DNA of 64,000 bases from Phaeosaccion multiseriatum (taxonomy: Eukaryota; Ochrophyta, other classes). Below are positions 35,135 to 46,225 of the stretch, piece by piece. The translations under genes were made by a program, and so were the position numbers. The notes beneath the pieces are model-generated. The model saw nothing but the letters and a program-made list of their open reading frames with translations. It made no database searches and was not told the origin of the DNA. Location of the stretch: assembly GCA_965112735.1 (NCBI GenBank), contig OZ218964.1, forward strand, positions 1,612,001 to 1,676,000, written 5' to 3'. Numbering within the stretch: position 1 is the stretch's first letter; each line of letters opens with the position of its first letter.

Positions 35135-36605
35135 TCAAGAAGCAGCCCCCGCGGGCCCCTCGGAAGGGGCGGGGCCAGGGCCAGGGCCAGGGCCAGGGGG
35201 TGGCACAAATGGCGGCGGCACAGCACCACCCGCTGCTGGTGGACGGCCAAACTGCGGAGGAGGAGCACCACCACCACCACCAGCACCACCTGGCGCACCC
35301 ATCACGGCAGGGTTCGGGGGGGGCAGCCCGAACCCACCAGGGGGAGGAGCCTGCTGCTGCTGTTGCTGCAGAGGAGTGCCAGCGGGGGGTCCTCCCAGCC
35401 CTCCCACGCTGGGTGGGGGCCTTCCCAGACCAGCTGGAGGCCCACTCTGACCGCCCGGTGGTGGTGCCCCAGGTGGAGCTCCGAAGGCAGGAGGCTGCTG
35501 CTGTGGTGGCTGCTGTGGTGGCGGCTGCTGCTGCTGCTGGCCAAGTTGCGGGGGTGCTTGGGGAGGCGGCTGCATGCCCATGTTCCCCCACCCGCCCGCT
35601 CCTGGCGGCTGCTGGGGTGCCCCTCCTCCCCCACCCATTGGCGGCCCTCCCGGTGGCCCGAATCTGCCTTGGGCAAAGCTCCCCGCTCCTCCTCCTCCTC
35701 CTCCTCCTGGACCCATGGGCCCCCCCATTGGTGGGGGCCGTCCGAGCCCCATGCCCATAGGCGGACCCCTTGGCCCTCCCATGCCCATTGGTGGCCCCCC
35801 TGCAAAATAAGGGGCAAGGTGGAGTGGTGCGTGACCACGGGAAGGTGGGGACACAAGGATGGTGTCAAGGAGGAGAGGCATGCATATTCCTGTTTCTAAC
35901 TCTAGTACTATTATTCCTCGCGGTGACAAGCGAATGCAACAAAAAAGAGAGGGTGAAGAAATTCTGCGTCCGGAAAGGCTTCGAGAAGGGTTGGTTCCGA
36001 GCTCTCGGTCTTCTCCCCCAACAACCCCAGCAATCCCACGCACGCACCTGCTCCCATGTTGCCAAAGGTGTTGTTGGGCAGCACGCTCAATGAACCCGTC
36101 CCATGGGGCTTGGCGGGGGCACTGGGCCCACGGGGTCCCCCACCAGGCCCGCCGTTCGCAAGCTGCTGCGGCTGCTGGATCAGTTGCATTTGTGCCCGGA
36201 TGTGCGGATGCTTGACGAGTAGTTCTCGATAGTACTCCTTCACATTGTCCTTGTGCTTCCACCCCCGATTGTGCTGCTTACGCCCAGGGGCACTGTCATG
36301 CGTCAGGTAGGCTTGGCAAATGTCTGTTTGCGTTTCGAAAGGAACAGAGACACGCAGCAGAAGTGAGAGAGTGAGGCTCTGGCTTTGGGGGATTATACGG
36401 ATATCGGGCGATAAAGGCCTTGAGACTCAGCGCAGGAGGGATCCGCCGAGGGACGGCTCAAGCCGAACGAGAGCATGGACAGCTTATCATGACAGTAAGT
36501 GGTGGAAGTGCTGCCCCGGGCGCTACAGCGAGAGCAAGGTGGGGAAGAAGAAGGAGATTATTTCCTCCTCTGCAAACCGTGGTTCTTACCGCAAAAATAC
36601 CTCAT
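35135..36605 (-). CDS. SNRPC: U1 small nuclear ribonucleoprotein C
   Basis: Three exons (36605..36590, 36323..36048, 35799..35135) give 318 residues. The U1-C zinc finger reads [20 protein letters not shown] followed by [20 protein letters not shown], with the C2H2 ligands Cys5, Cys8 and the two His in order. U1-C stabilises pairing of U1 snRNA with the 5' splice site. After residue about 45 the protein becomes Gly/Pro/Met- and Gln-rich ([16 protein letters not shown] and similar), as in other U1-C proteins but longer (human 159 residues). The first exon is only 16 nt and carries the start codon plus the first zinc ligand. It is divergent from the ankyrin/pseudokinase gene. Confidence 0.93.
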
Positions 36606-36923
36606 TATCAAATGGGCAGCGTCACGGCAGGTGCGGCCAAGTGACTGTCCAATCAGGGAGCTGCTGCTCCTCCTGCCTGCAGGGGACTGCTGGTTTGTCG
36701 GCTGTTTTTGGCTCCCACCGCCCTCTCGCGGAGGAGTGGGTATTTTGCTGATACCCAACATGGTCAAGCGCGCAGATGGCAGCCGAAAGGAGGGCGGCGC
36801 TTCTTAAGAGGATCTTAAGAGCGCTTCTCAAGAATAATAAGGCGCTTTGAGGAGACCGGAGGTCTCTCGGCGGCCAGCTATTTCGTCTGCAGTTCTACTT
36901 CTCTAGCTGAAGAGAGAGAGAGG

Positions 36924-36985
<62 letters not shown>

Positions 36986-36991
36986 AACGTA
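36606..36991. promoter_or_regulatory. Bidirectional promoter, U1-C / ankyrin-pseudokinase
   Basis: This 386-bp spacer lies between divergent ATGs. At 36798..36821 there is a near-perfect inverted repeat (GCGCTTCTTAAGA / TCTTAAGAGCGC), followed by a direct copy GCGCTTCTCAAGA. These may be protein-binding sites. The right end is a GA tract. Confidence 0.5.
36911..36983 (+). repeat. (GA)n dinucleotide repeat before the ankyrin-pseudokinase ATG
   Basis: A GA tract of about 73 nt with one GGGAGG interruption ends 8 bp before the start codon at 36992, so it lies in the 5' untranslated region or core promoter. Confidence 0.9.
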
Positions 36992-39900
36992 ATGAGGAGC
37001 AGTATTGGGGAGCGATTGGGGAAGCTGCGCAACATTCTAAATGGGGGAGGAGGCGCTCCAGAGGCTACGGAGAAGCTTTGCCAGCTGGCGGCGAGCGGAG
37101 ATGCGCAAGGCATAACCAACCTGCTGGACTCGTTGGGGGAGGAAGAAGCACGCAACGTGATTGTGGCTGCGCAAAGGCCCAAGGACCAGTTCTCTGCCCT
37201 TTGCATCGCGGCCGAGGCAGACAACGCCGACTGTGTGGCTGTGCTCTTGGCTGCTGGCGCTGCTTGCGGCGGGCACCTCGACATTGGGCCGTCTCCCCTC
37301 CTTGTGGCCGTCGAGAAGGGCAGCGTGCACTGTGCGCGACTTCTACTCGATGGAGGTACGTCTTTACTTCGCCCACCTTTGCAAACCAAACTGTTCAGCC
37401 CCTTCCCTCTCAACTCAAAACACTCCCGTCCCCCCCGTCCCTCCCCCATTAGCAGGCGCGAGCCTCAACATCCGCGGCCCTCAGTCAGCGGGCAGCCCCA
37501 CGCTGTTGCATTTGGCCGCATCCAGCGGGAGCGCTGCGGTGGTGCAGCTCCTCTTGGAGGCTCACTTGGAGCACCCTGGGGCTGCAGGACATGCTGACCC
37601 TCGAGCCGTCAACACCGTCACACTGGACACGCCCTTGCACTGTGCCAGCGCCAGAGGAAGCTTAGGTGAGTGAGGAGGAGGCCCGAGGAGGCCCAAGGAG
37701 GCCCACTTGGTTCGCCCCGTCTTGGTCTCGACCTCGCTCATCACATATCCTCCGCCCCCCCCCCCCCGCGTCTTTTCTCTTCTCCAGCCATCGTGGACGC
37801 TCTTATACAAGTCACAGAGGAGGAAGCGGGCAAGCAACTGAAGGACACCGTTGCTCCCGCCTCAGCACCGCACCCGTTGCCTTCGGTCAGGAGCAGCAGC
37901 AGGAGCAGCAGCAGGAGCAGCAGCAGTGGCAACGAAGAGCCAACGAGCTGCTTCCTCAACCTCCGAAACGCCCAGGGCAGCACAGCACTGGCTCTGGCAT
38001 GCTCGAGCGGGCATCACGAGGTGGTTCTTCGACTCTTGGAGGCAGGCGCACATGTGGAGCTCTCAGATAGGCAGCAAAGGACGCCGCTGCTGGTGGGGGC
38101 CTTACACTCCCACGCCCACATCGTTGCCTCGCTTCTTGAGATGGGGGCAGAGTGTGGGGTAGTGGATGTATGGCAGAACAACGCATTGCATCTTGGGGCG
38201 TGTAACCCCGTAGTTGTCGAGCGGTTGCTGCAAGCTGCGGCCGGTCAAGCCAACAAGAAGCGGCAAGTGCCTGGCGGCAGTAGCCGTGAAAAGAGGAGGA
38301 GCAGCGCAGGTCGTGACTCCTTCCTTCATGGACTTGTCAACGGGTGTAATAGATGGGGGAGCTCACCGCTGCATCTTGCTGCGGCGGAGGGCTCGTTGGA
38401 GTCGGTTCGGCTCCTGCTGCGGCGCGGAGCCTCTCCTACGCTTGTCAACAACGCGTGCCTCTCCCCCGGGCGGAGTCCTGTGCTGTTCCATGTGAGCGAG
38501 CAGGCGCAGTCTCAGATCTTCGCGGCGGTACAGGAAGCTGTGCACGGCAGAGCACAACGTTTTGACAAGGGGAGCGGTGCTGTTGCCCGTCGGGGAACCT
38601 CTCCTGGGCCCATGGAGCAATTCGAGCGGGCAAAGCAGTGGGGGGGGCATCTTGCGAGCACAATCCGACGAGCGCTGCAGCCTCTGGAGGAGTGCGTCTC
38701 GCTTCTGCAGGTACTCGAAGGAGGGGAGCAAGGAGAGGGGAGGCGCGCAGAGCTGGGTGACGGCACAGCAGAAGAAGGAGAACGGGGAGGAGACCAAGGA
38801 GGAGGAGGAGGAGGAGGAGGAGGAGGAGGAGGAGGAGGAGGAGGAGGAGGAGGAGACAAGAGGCTCTCGTCGGGCGCGGCCAAGACAGCGTCGCTGGTGA
38901 GGCGTTTGCGCGACATGAATGCTGAAATCCTGCGCAAGGTTTGCGAGGGGAAGAAGGACTTGGACGGCCACGACAATCTCCTGCTCCCTGACTCCCCTCG
39001 ACGCACTGAGACGTCTGTACTGGTGGAGGAAGAGCAAGGCCAGAGACTTTCGCCTATTGTCTCAGACGACATGGCGGCATCTGTCGTCGTTGCGCCGTTC
39101 TCGGCGGCAGTGGCGAAGGACGTCCAAGAGCGGGTAGGGCGAAGAGGGCAGCTGGCGACGACCGTAGCAGCAGTGCTGAAGGAGAACATGCGAGCACGGC
39201 AGGACATGGTTCAGCGCATTGGGGCTCTGCGAGAGAGAATGGTGCGCTTCTTTGGGGCCACCGGTTGGAGGAAGTGTGTGAGTTTGCCACCTGAGGAGGC
39301 TGAGGAGGAGGACCACCACATGCAGCACTTGGCGGGAGGGGAAGGAGGGGGTTACGGCACGGGTGGGAGAAGTAGAGGTGGTGGAGATGCACCAGACTCG
39401 AGTGGGGGAGGAGACGGAGGGGGGTCAGAAGCTTACGAAAAGAGGAGGAGGAGGAGGAAGACGGGAGGAAGGAGCGAGTTTAGCCTGGAGGGAACCGATG
39501 TAAAGGGAGGAGCGGTTGCCGGGGGGGGTGGGTTCGTGCGAGCGCGGCGGCTGAGCTTCAGAGGACTTGGTTCCGGTGTCAGTGTCACAAATGGTACTGG
39601 TACTAGCGCGGCGGAGGCGGGAGCTGCTGGAGGGGGAGGAGGAGGAGGAGGAGGAGGAGGAGGAGGAGGAGGAGGAGGAGGAGTGGAAAATGATGACAGC
39701 GGGGAAGGTAAAGGAGACGACGCTAATGGCGATGAGAGGGGCGACGTTGCTTCGTGGACCGCCGCGGAGGGGAATACGCATGAGAGAGTGGACGCACAAC
39801 TGCACAAGTGTGTCACTGACTTACTTGCGGCCTTGGAGGTGGCGGACAGAAACAGGGTGCTACAGCCGCTGGCGGAGCTGAGAGAGAGCGTGAAGGGTAC

Positions 39901-42900
39901 TCTCATTGACCTCATGGACATTGAAACGTCCTTTCCCAGCGACGAGACGGACGACGAGACGGACGACGACGAGGAGGAAGGGGGGGGGGAGGGTGGGGAA
40001 GACGGTTACAAGGAGGGCGACGAGGGCCGAGGGGGTGGCAATGGCGTCGAGAGAGCGAGGAAGAGTGGCCATGGGGGTGGTGGTGGTGGTGGTGATAATG
40101 ATGATGATGATCAGGAAGGGGAGAGCAGCACCAACGGCAAGAGCCGCGGGCCCGTCTACCCTCTGGGCGAGCACAACAACTCCTTGCGCGAGCTGGACAG
40201 ACAAATCTCCTCTGTGCTGAGGCGCCTCGCTGTCGGGCCCAAGTCTCTCATGCACGTGTACTCAGAGTCGCTTCCCCAGCAGGCGCTGCAACAGCTCAGC
40301 GATGTGGCCAAGGCCGAGGGAAAGGCGGCGGGGGCGCTGCAGGTGGCTTGCTCGCTGGGCGAAAGGCTGCTGTACGAGCTCGACACGTGGAGGAGCAAGT
40401 GCTCCAGCGAAGGTGAGGTCTGCGATATGGGGTGCTTCTCGACAGGGGCTTTCTCTCTCTCTCTCTCGTATGCTCTCCCTCTCGCATCCTCTCCCTCTCC
40501 AGCGTGCTCTCCCGCCCTCTCTCTCCCTCTCTCTCTCTAGCGTGCTCCCTCTCCCTCTCTCTCTCCCTCTCTCTCTCCCTCTCCCTCTGTAGCGTGCTCG
40601 CCCGCCCCCCCTCTTCCTCTCTCCCTCCCCCTCTTCCTCCCTCTCTCCCTCCCTCTCCCTCTCTCTCTCGCTCACGCTCTTCTGGGTGTCTCACAGTGCC
40701 CAAATGCGGTGATTGGTGCAAGGCGCAAAGATGGACGTTACAAACGAGTGGCTAGGGGCTCGGGGGTTGCCGCTTTTCGTTTCTTCCCCGGCGCCCCTCC
40801 TCCCCTTCTCTTTCTCTCTCACAGAAACGCACACACACCCTGCCCCCCACCGCTTCTTACACACACACCCATGCACACATCTACCTATACACATGACCAC
40901 AGGCCGTGCAATGGAGCAGCAGCTGAGCTGGGTAAGCAAGCTCCTCCCCGGTGCGCAGCACAGCGCCCCCGCTGAAGATGCAAGGCGCCGCAGAGCCTTA
41001 CTCGCCCACCTAAGAGCACGGCGGTTGGATGAGGCGGACACTCTGGAGGAGCTCACGAGCAAGCTGAGGAGGAGGAGGAGGCAAGGGGCAGGGAAGGAGG
41101 AGGTGGCGGAGCTTGATGCTGGTGTGGCGAGGAGCAGGGGCAGGTTGACTGGTAAGTGGGTGTGTTGGTGTGTGTGGGTGTGGGTGTGGGTGTGGGTGTG
41201 GGTGGGTGTATGTGTGGGTGGGTGGGTGGGTGCGGGTGTGGATCGGGAAAGTGGGGTTGGGTGCGGGGGTGGGCGTGTGTCCGGGCCTCTCGATGTATGG
41301 ATGTATCCAATGGTTATATGCAATGGGTATGCGATGGAATGTCCGGCGGACCCTTTCCCACCCTTTGTCTTGCTTTGCATATCCTTTGCTCCTTCCCCAC
41401 CCCCTGCCCCTCCCCCTCCCCTTCCCTCTCCTTCTGAACGTTGTGCGCCATGTCGGGTGTGAGGGTTGTTAGAGGCGCGACATGAAGTAGAGAACACGCA
41501 GAGCCCCCTGACCCATGCAATGGACGCAATGGAGGCTCTCAACACATGGCCCGAAGTGCTTCTCGTTGGGCCTTCCTCACTTGAGGCGCATCTGTTGCCA
41601 GTGCTGCGCAAAGCTCCATCAGGAGGAGGAGGAGGAGGAGGTCTGGCGTTGAGGGACTGGGACGAGTACGTGCTTGTCGACGGAGGGGCGACGGGGGAGG
41701 GCGTGTTGAGCGCAGTAGCAGGACGAGGAGGAGGAGGAGCGGGGGGGGGGGAGGGAGGAGGGAGGGACAATGGGGGGTGGGGAGGGTTGGGTTCAGGGTG
41801 CTTACTGGCGCGGCGTGGTGGAGAAATGGTCCTCCTTCGCTGCTGCTCTTCCGTGCCGCAGAGGACCTCTACCTCCCACAAGGTGGGGGGTGGGGGAGCT
41901 GTCGTACAAGGAGAAGCAGGAGGAGGGGGAGGAGGGGGAAGCTTCACTGAGCAGAGGCAATGGGTGCAGCGCGAACTGATGCCAAGCCTCAAACTCCAAC
42001 GCTTCGAGTCCGTGTTGCAAGTCACTGCAGTCGTCACCTCTTCTTCTCCCCTGCCCCTCTCCTCCAACGGAGTAGCAGCCCCGATGGGTCAGGGTCAGGG
42101 TCAGGGTCAGGGTCAGGGTCAGGCTCAAGACCAGAGTCAGGGTCAGGTTCAGAGTCAGGGTCAGGGCCAGGGTCAGGGTCAGGGTCAGAGTCAAGGTCAG
42201 CTATGGATGGAGATGCGGCTCGGCGGTGCATGTGGGAGCGCGTGCACGGGGGAGGTTTGGCTGGAAGACTCGAGCTCGAGCTCCTCCTCCTGTTCCTCCT
42301 CCTGTTCCGCCTCCTCCTCCTCCTCCTCCTGCTCCCTCTCCCTCAGCGGCCCTCCTACCCCCCTCGAGGCGTGGCTGGTGTTCGTGCAGCTGCTGCAGGC
42401 ATTGGTGCACTTGCACGAGAGTGGCGTCAGTCACGGAGCCGTCTGCTTGCAGGTGGGGACATTCGGCTTGGTTGGAGGCGGCGGGGTCTGGTCGGGCTGT
42501 CTCTTGGTTTATTATTTGGAGGAGGAGTGGGCGAGGTGGAGGGGTCTTTTTCTCTCTCCCTCTCTCCATTGCCTAGCTTGGCTTTGCTTTGCATTGCTCA
42601 CCCTGTTCCTCGCCCTCCAACTCACCTCCCTCGGCTGATGGAAACGAAGCCAGCAAACGCCCCCGTGGACGGACTCTTTTCGTCTCTAACCGACTGATGG
42701 ACTGATCGACTGATCGACCAAGCGCCCCCCGCCCTTCCCGCCCTCTCCATCCATACATGCCCCATTAATTTTGTATTATATTCTTTCTCCCTTTTCTTTG
42801 CCCGCTCACCCTCCCGGCCCGCCCCTCCGGCAGAACTGTGTGGTCGTGAGGGCCGTGGCCACAGGTCAAGCCGACGGGGTGCACAAGGCGAGGAGGAAGA

Positions 42901-44086
42901 GCGACCATGCCTTACGTGCCTACCTCAGTGGTCTGGGCCCGTGCCGCCTGCTGGGGGCCGCTCCGTTAGAGTATGTTGCTCCTGAGCTCCTTCAGGGAGG
43001 AGGAGGAGGAAGAGGAGGAGGAGGAGGAGGAGGAGGAGGAGCGGGGTCTCCTGCCGCCGACATGTACGCGATGGGCATTCTCCTCACCACGGCCATGATG
43101 AAGCTCACGGCGGCCCAATTGAAGCAGGAGCAACAACACGAACAACAGTTGGTGATGCAACAACAGCAGCAGCAGGGGGCAGCAGCAGCAAGGACAACGG
43201 CGGTGGCGGCGCAGACCCCCCACCAGCGCGCTCTGTCTCGCCTTGCCGGAGAGCTGTGCCATAAGGACCCTCTGCAGCGCCCCTCCGCCGCAAAGGCCCT
43301 CTCGTCCGAGTTCTTTCGAGTGCCTCCTCGGAGCCCCCCCCCCCGCCGCCGCCGCTTCTCTGCCTCTGCCTCTGTCTCTACCTCTACCCCTTCTCCTGCC
43401 TCTGCCCTGCTTGGCGAAGATGGTGGTGCTTCTGCTGCTGCTTCTGCTGTAAGCAGTGCGGAGGATCTCTTCCCGCATCCTCCTCCTCCTCCTCAGCAGC
43501 AGCAGCAGGAGGAGGGGGGTGAGGAAGAGGAGGAGTTGTTTCCTGTAGCGTGGAAAACAGAGGAAGGGCTTGGAACGACGCTGATTCGAAATGTCAGTCT
43601 CATGTTGGGGAAAGACACCACCGACATGCCCGCGCAGCTCCTCTCTCTGGCGGCTGGGACGGGAGGAGGCGGAGGGGGTGACAATGGGCACGACAGTAGT
43701 AGCCAAGGAAGCAGCAGCAGCGGCAGGGGCAGCGACAGCTTGAAGCTGACCCGAATGCTACAGCCGCCATCGGATTGGTGGAGGGGGGCGCTGCTGATTC
43801 CCCTCTCTCCTGACGCCCCAGAGTTTGGCTTTGTGACGTCCCAGCTCCTCGGCAACAGCAGCAGTCATATGGGCTGCAGCAGCAGCAGTCCTATGGGCAG
43901 CAGCAGCAGCAGCACTAGCATGGCGGATTTCCGCATCGTGTCCATCTTTCGAGTGCAAGACAAGGGCAGGTGGCTTCAGTTCTTGCGCACTAAACAGGGC
44001 ATCAGGGAGTCGAATGCGGGACGGGGGGCGAACGAGAGGCTGCTGTGGGTGGGCCCCAACTCGACAAGCAGCCTCATGGGTACCAC

Positions 44087-44128
<42 letters not shown>

Positions 44129-44526
44129 CAGGAGCAGCAGTGCCTACGGTGGGCTGCTGGGAGGAGATAGTATGCGCTACCCGGCCCCGTGCGTTGACGG
44201 TCGAGGCTTCGACGGTGTGGCGTGCTTGGAGGATGCCAAGGTGGTGTGTGAACACCTTGATTGGGGCGGTGATGATGCAGATGGCAGCAGAGGAGGAGGA
44301 GGAGTGAGCAGAATCGCTGTATTGGCATACGTGGCACTCGGCCGATGCGAAGGGAAGGAAGAGGTGGGACAGGAGGAAAGCTTTGGGGGTGACAGAGCAG
44401 CGCCGAGCGAATGCGCCCTTCGTGTGCCAGAGGACCCGTTCGGAGGACAGGACCTTACAGCCATGACAGGAGGGGGGGGCGGGAGTAAGGCCAACAGCAG
44501 CACCACAACCACCACCACCACTATCG

Positions 44527-44557
<31 letters not shown>

Positions 44558-44786
44558 AGGTGGTTTGGTGAAGCGGCAACTCTTCCACAGTCAGTTTCTA
44601 CCTTTCTGGCCCACAAGTATCGCAGCAGCAATTGGTGACACAGCAGCGGCAGCGGCGGCAGCAGCAGCAGCAGCAGCACGAGGAGGAGGAAGAGCCGCGC
44701 GGCTGCAGGGGTACTACCGAGTGAACCCTCGGCAGGTCTGTCCCTACATCGTGGTCGAGTATCAGAGAGATGTGGTAGAGGTGTAG
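36992..44786 (+). CDS. Giant ankyrin-repeat pseudokinase
   Basis: Six exons (36992..37355, 37456..37665, 37788..40412, 40903..41151, 41473..42452, 42834..44786) give 2126 residues. N-terminal ankyrin repeats cover about 25-195 and about 250-415 (FSALCIAAEADNADCVAVLL, STALALACSSGHHEVVLRLL, SSPLHLAAAEGSLESVRLLL). A long coiled-coil, poly-Gly/Glu middle follows. Residues about 1440-1640 resemble a kinase C-lobe: QLLQALVHLHESGVSHGAVC, LEYVAPELLQ, AADMYAMGILL, CHKDPLQRPSAAKAL. HGAVCLQN replaces HRDLKPxN and no DFG is seen, so it should be catalytically dead. The N-lobe is weak or absent. The last 480 residues are Ser/Gly-rich with a short globular end (YYRVNPRQVCPYIVVEY). A hexamer-encoded QG/QS repeat lies just before the kinase part. 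Likely a scaffold; partners unknown. Confidence 0.75.
42086..42200 (+). repeat. Coding GGGTCA hexamer array
   Basis: About 19 copies of a GGTCAG hexamer, some varied, encode an alternating Gly-Gln tract (with Ser, Ala and Asp variants) inside exon 5 of the ankyrin-pseudokinase. The hexamer keeps the frame whatever the copy number. Confidence 0.9.
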
Positions 44787-45128
44787 GTGGGGGCAGGCGA
44801 GGGGGGGAGTCAACAAATATACACACACACTCCACGCCTTGGGTCTCTTGGAACAAGCGGTTTGTGTCATACAACACTGCCAAGAAAAAGGATGGATGAA
44901 TTTTTCCTTTCGTAATCTTACGTAATCGTACAACTCTTTCTTGAAGTGTTGCACGAAACGAATCGCTGTTCCAAGAGGCCCAGCAGGGCGTGGAATGTGT
45001 CTGTCCACGATTTCCTCACCACCCCCCCCCCCCCCTTCCAGCTCCCAACTAATATGCCTGGCGGGGCCATAGGCCGCTGGCCAATCCGAGGAAGAGTGAG
45101 TACGCCGGATGAGAGGCCCTTGTGATGT

Positions 45129-45160
<32 letters not shown>

Positions 45161-45168
45161 CTGTTGCT

Positions 45169-45199
<31 letters not shown>

Positions 45200-45404
45200 A
45201 CACACGCGCCAACCACACGCCGCCTCTCTGTCTGTCTGTCTGTCTGTCATGTCTGTCCGTCTGTCTGTCTGTCTGTCTATCTGTCTGTCTGTCTATCTGT
45301 CTGTCTGTCTGTCTATCTGTCTGTCTGTCTGTCTGTCTGTCTTTCTGTCTGTCATGTCTGTCCGTCTGTCTGTCCGTCTGTCTCTCTGCCTGCCCATAAA
45401 AACA
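44787..45404. other. Convergent 3' region with CTG and TGTC repeats
   Basis: It lies between two convergent genes. It holds a CTG/TTG triplet tract (about 45124..45200) and a (TGTC)n tetranucleotide array with TATC and TGTCCG variants (about 45228..45384). No gene is seen. Confidence 0.7.
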
Positions 45405-45776
45405 TTAAGAACATACAGCATAGCAGTCCTTCTCCCACTCTTCCACCGCTGCCGTCTGCGGGTGGAAGCTGCCCGTCAGAAGGGCGCCCTCCCCCTGCCC
45501 CCCCGGGTTGTCAAGGCGCCACATGTTCTCCTTGCCCACATGCTTCATGTGCATGAGCTCCAATCCGACGTCGTCGTCGAACTCTGTGTGGTCCTCCTCC
45601 CCCGTGTTGATGGCCGTGTCCAGCACGACCTTGTCAGAAAGGGATGGGAAGGGGTGAGATGGAGTGTGGGGAATGGGTTGGGTTGGGTTACAATGAAGTG
45701 ATAGAGGAATGGGAGGGTTGGGATGTATGTGGGTGTAAGGGGTCCTAGGTATGGGGGAGGGACAGGAGGGAAGGCG

Positions 45777-45825
<49 letters not shown>

Positions 45826-46194
45826 CCACAACAACAACAAGAAGCTGTCTCGGTTCGGTCTTTGACATGTACCTGTATATCGGTACCCATGGCAAACGGC
45901 ACCACCTCCCATCTGGGTGGACGGCGGCAATCGATTCTGTGGTTTGGTGGGTGCGGTGTGATATGATGTGGTGTGGCGTGGAGTGATGTACAAGACGCAA
46001 CAGGGAGGCAAAGTGAGGCAAACCTGAGCAGAGGGGTGGGGCAGCACAGCACTGCACAGCAACCACCACCGCGAGAAGCAACAAGCAAGAGCCAAATTAA
46101 AAAGTACACCGTTACCGGCCCTCACTCTCTCCCTCTTGTCTCTCTTTCATCTCTCTTTTAATTATGTATAATATCTATATATATATATATATAT

Positions 46195-46225
<31 letters not shown>

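Noticed and set aside
42086-42200. Telomere-like GGGTCA array
   Set aside because: The unit is not TTAGGG, the array lies in an open coding frame, and no chromosome-end features are present.
45228-45384. Possible CRISPR-like or satellite array (TGTC repeats)
   Set aside because: It is a simple tetranucleotide repeat without spacers, in a eukaryotic context.
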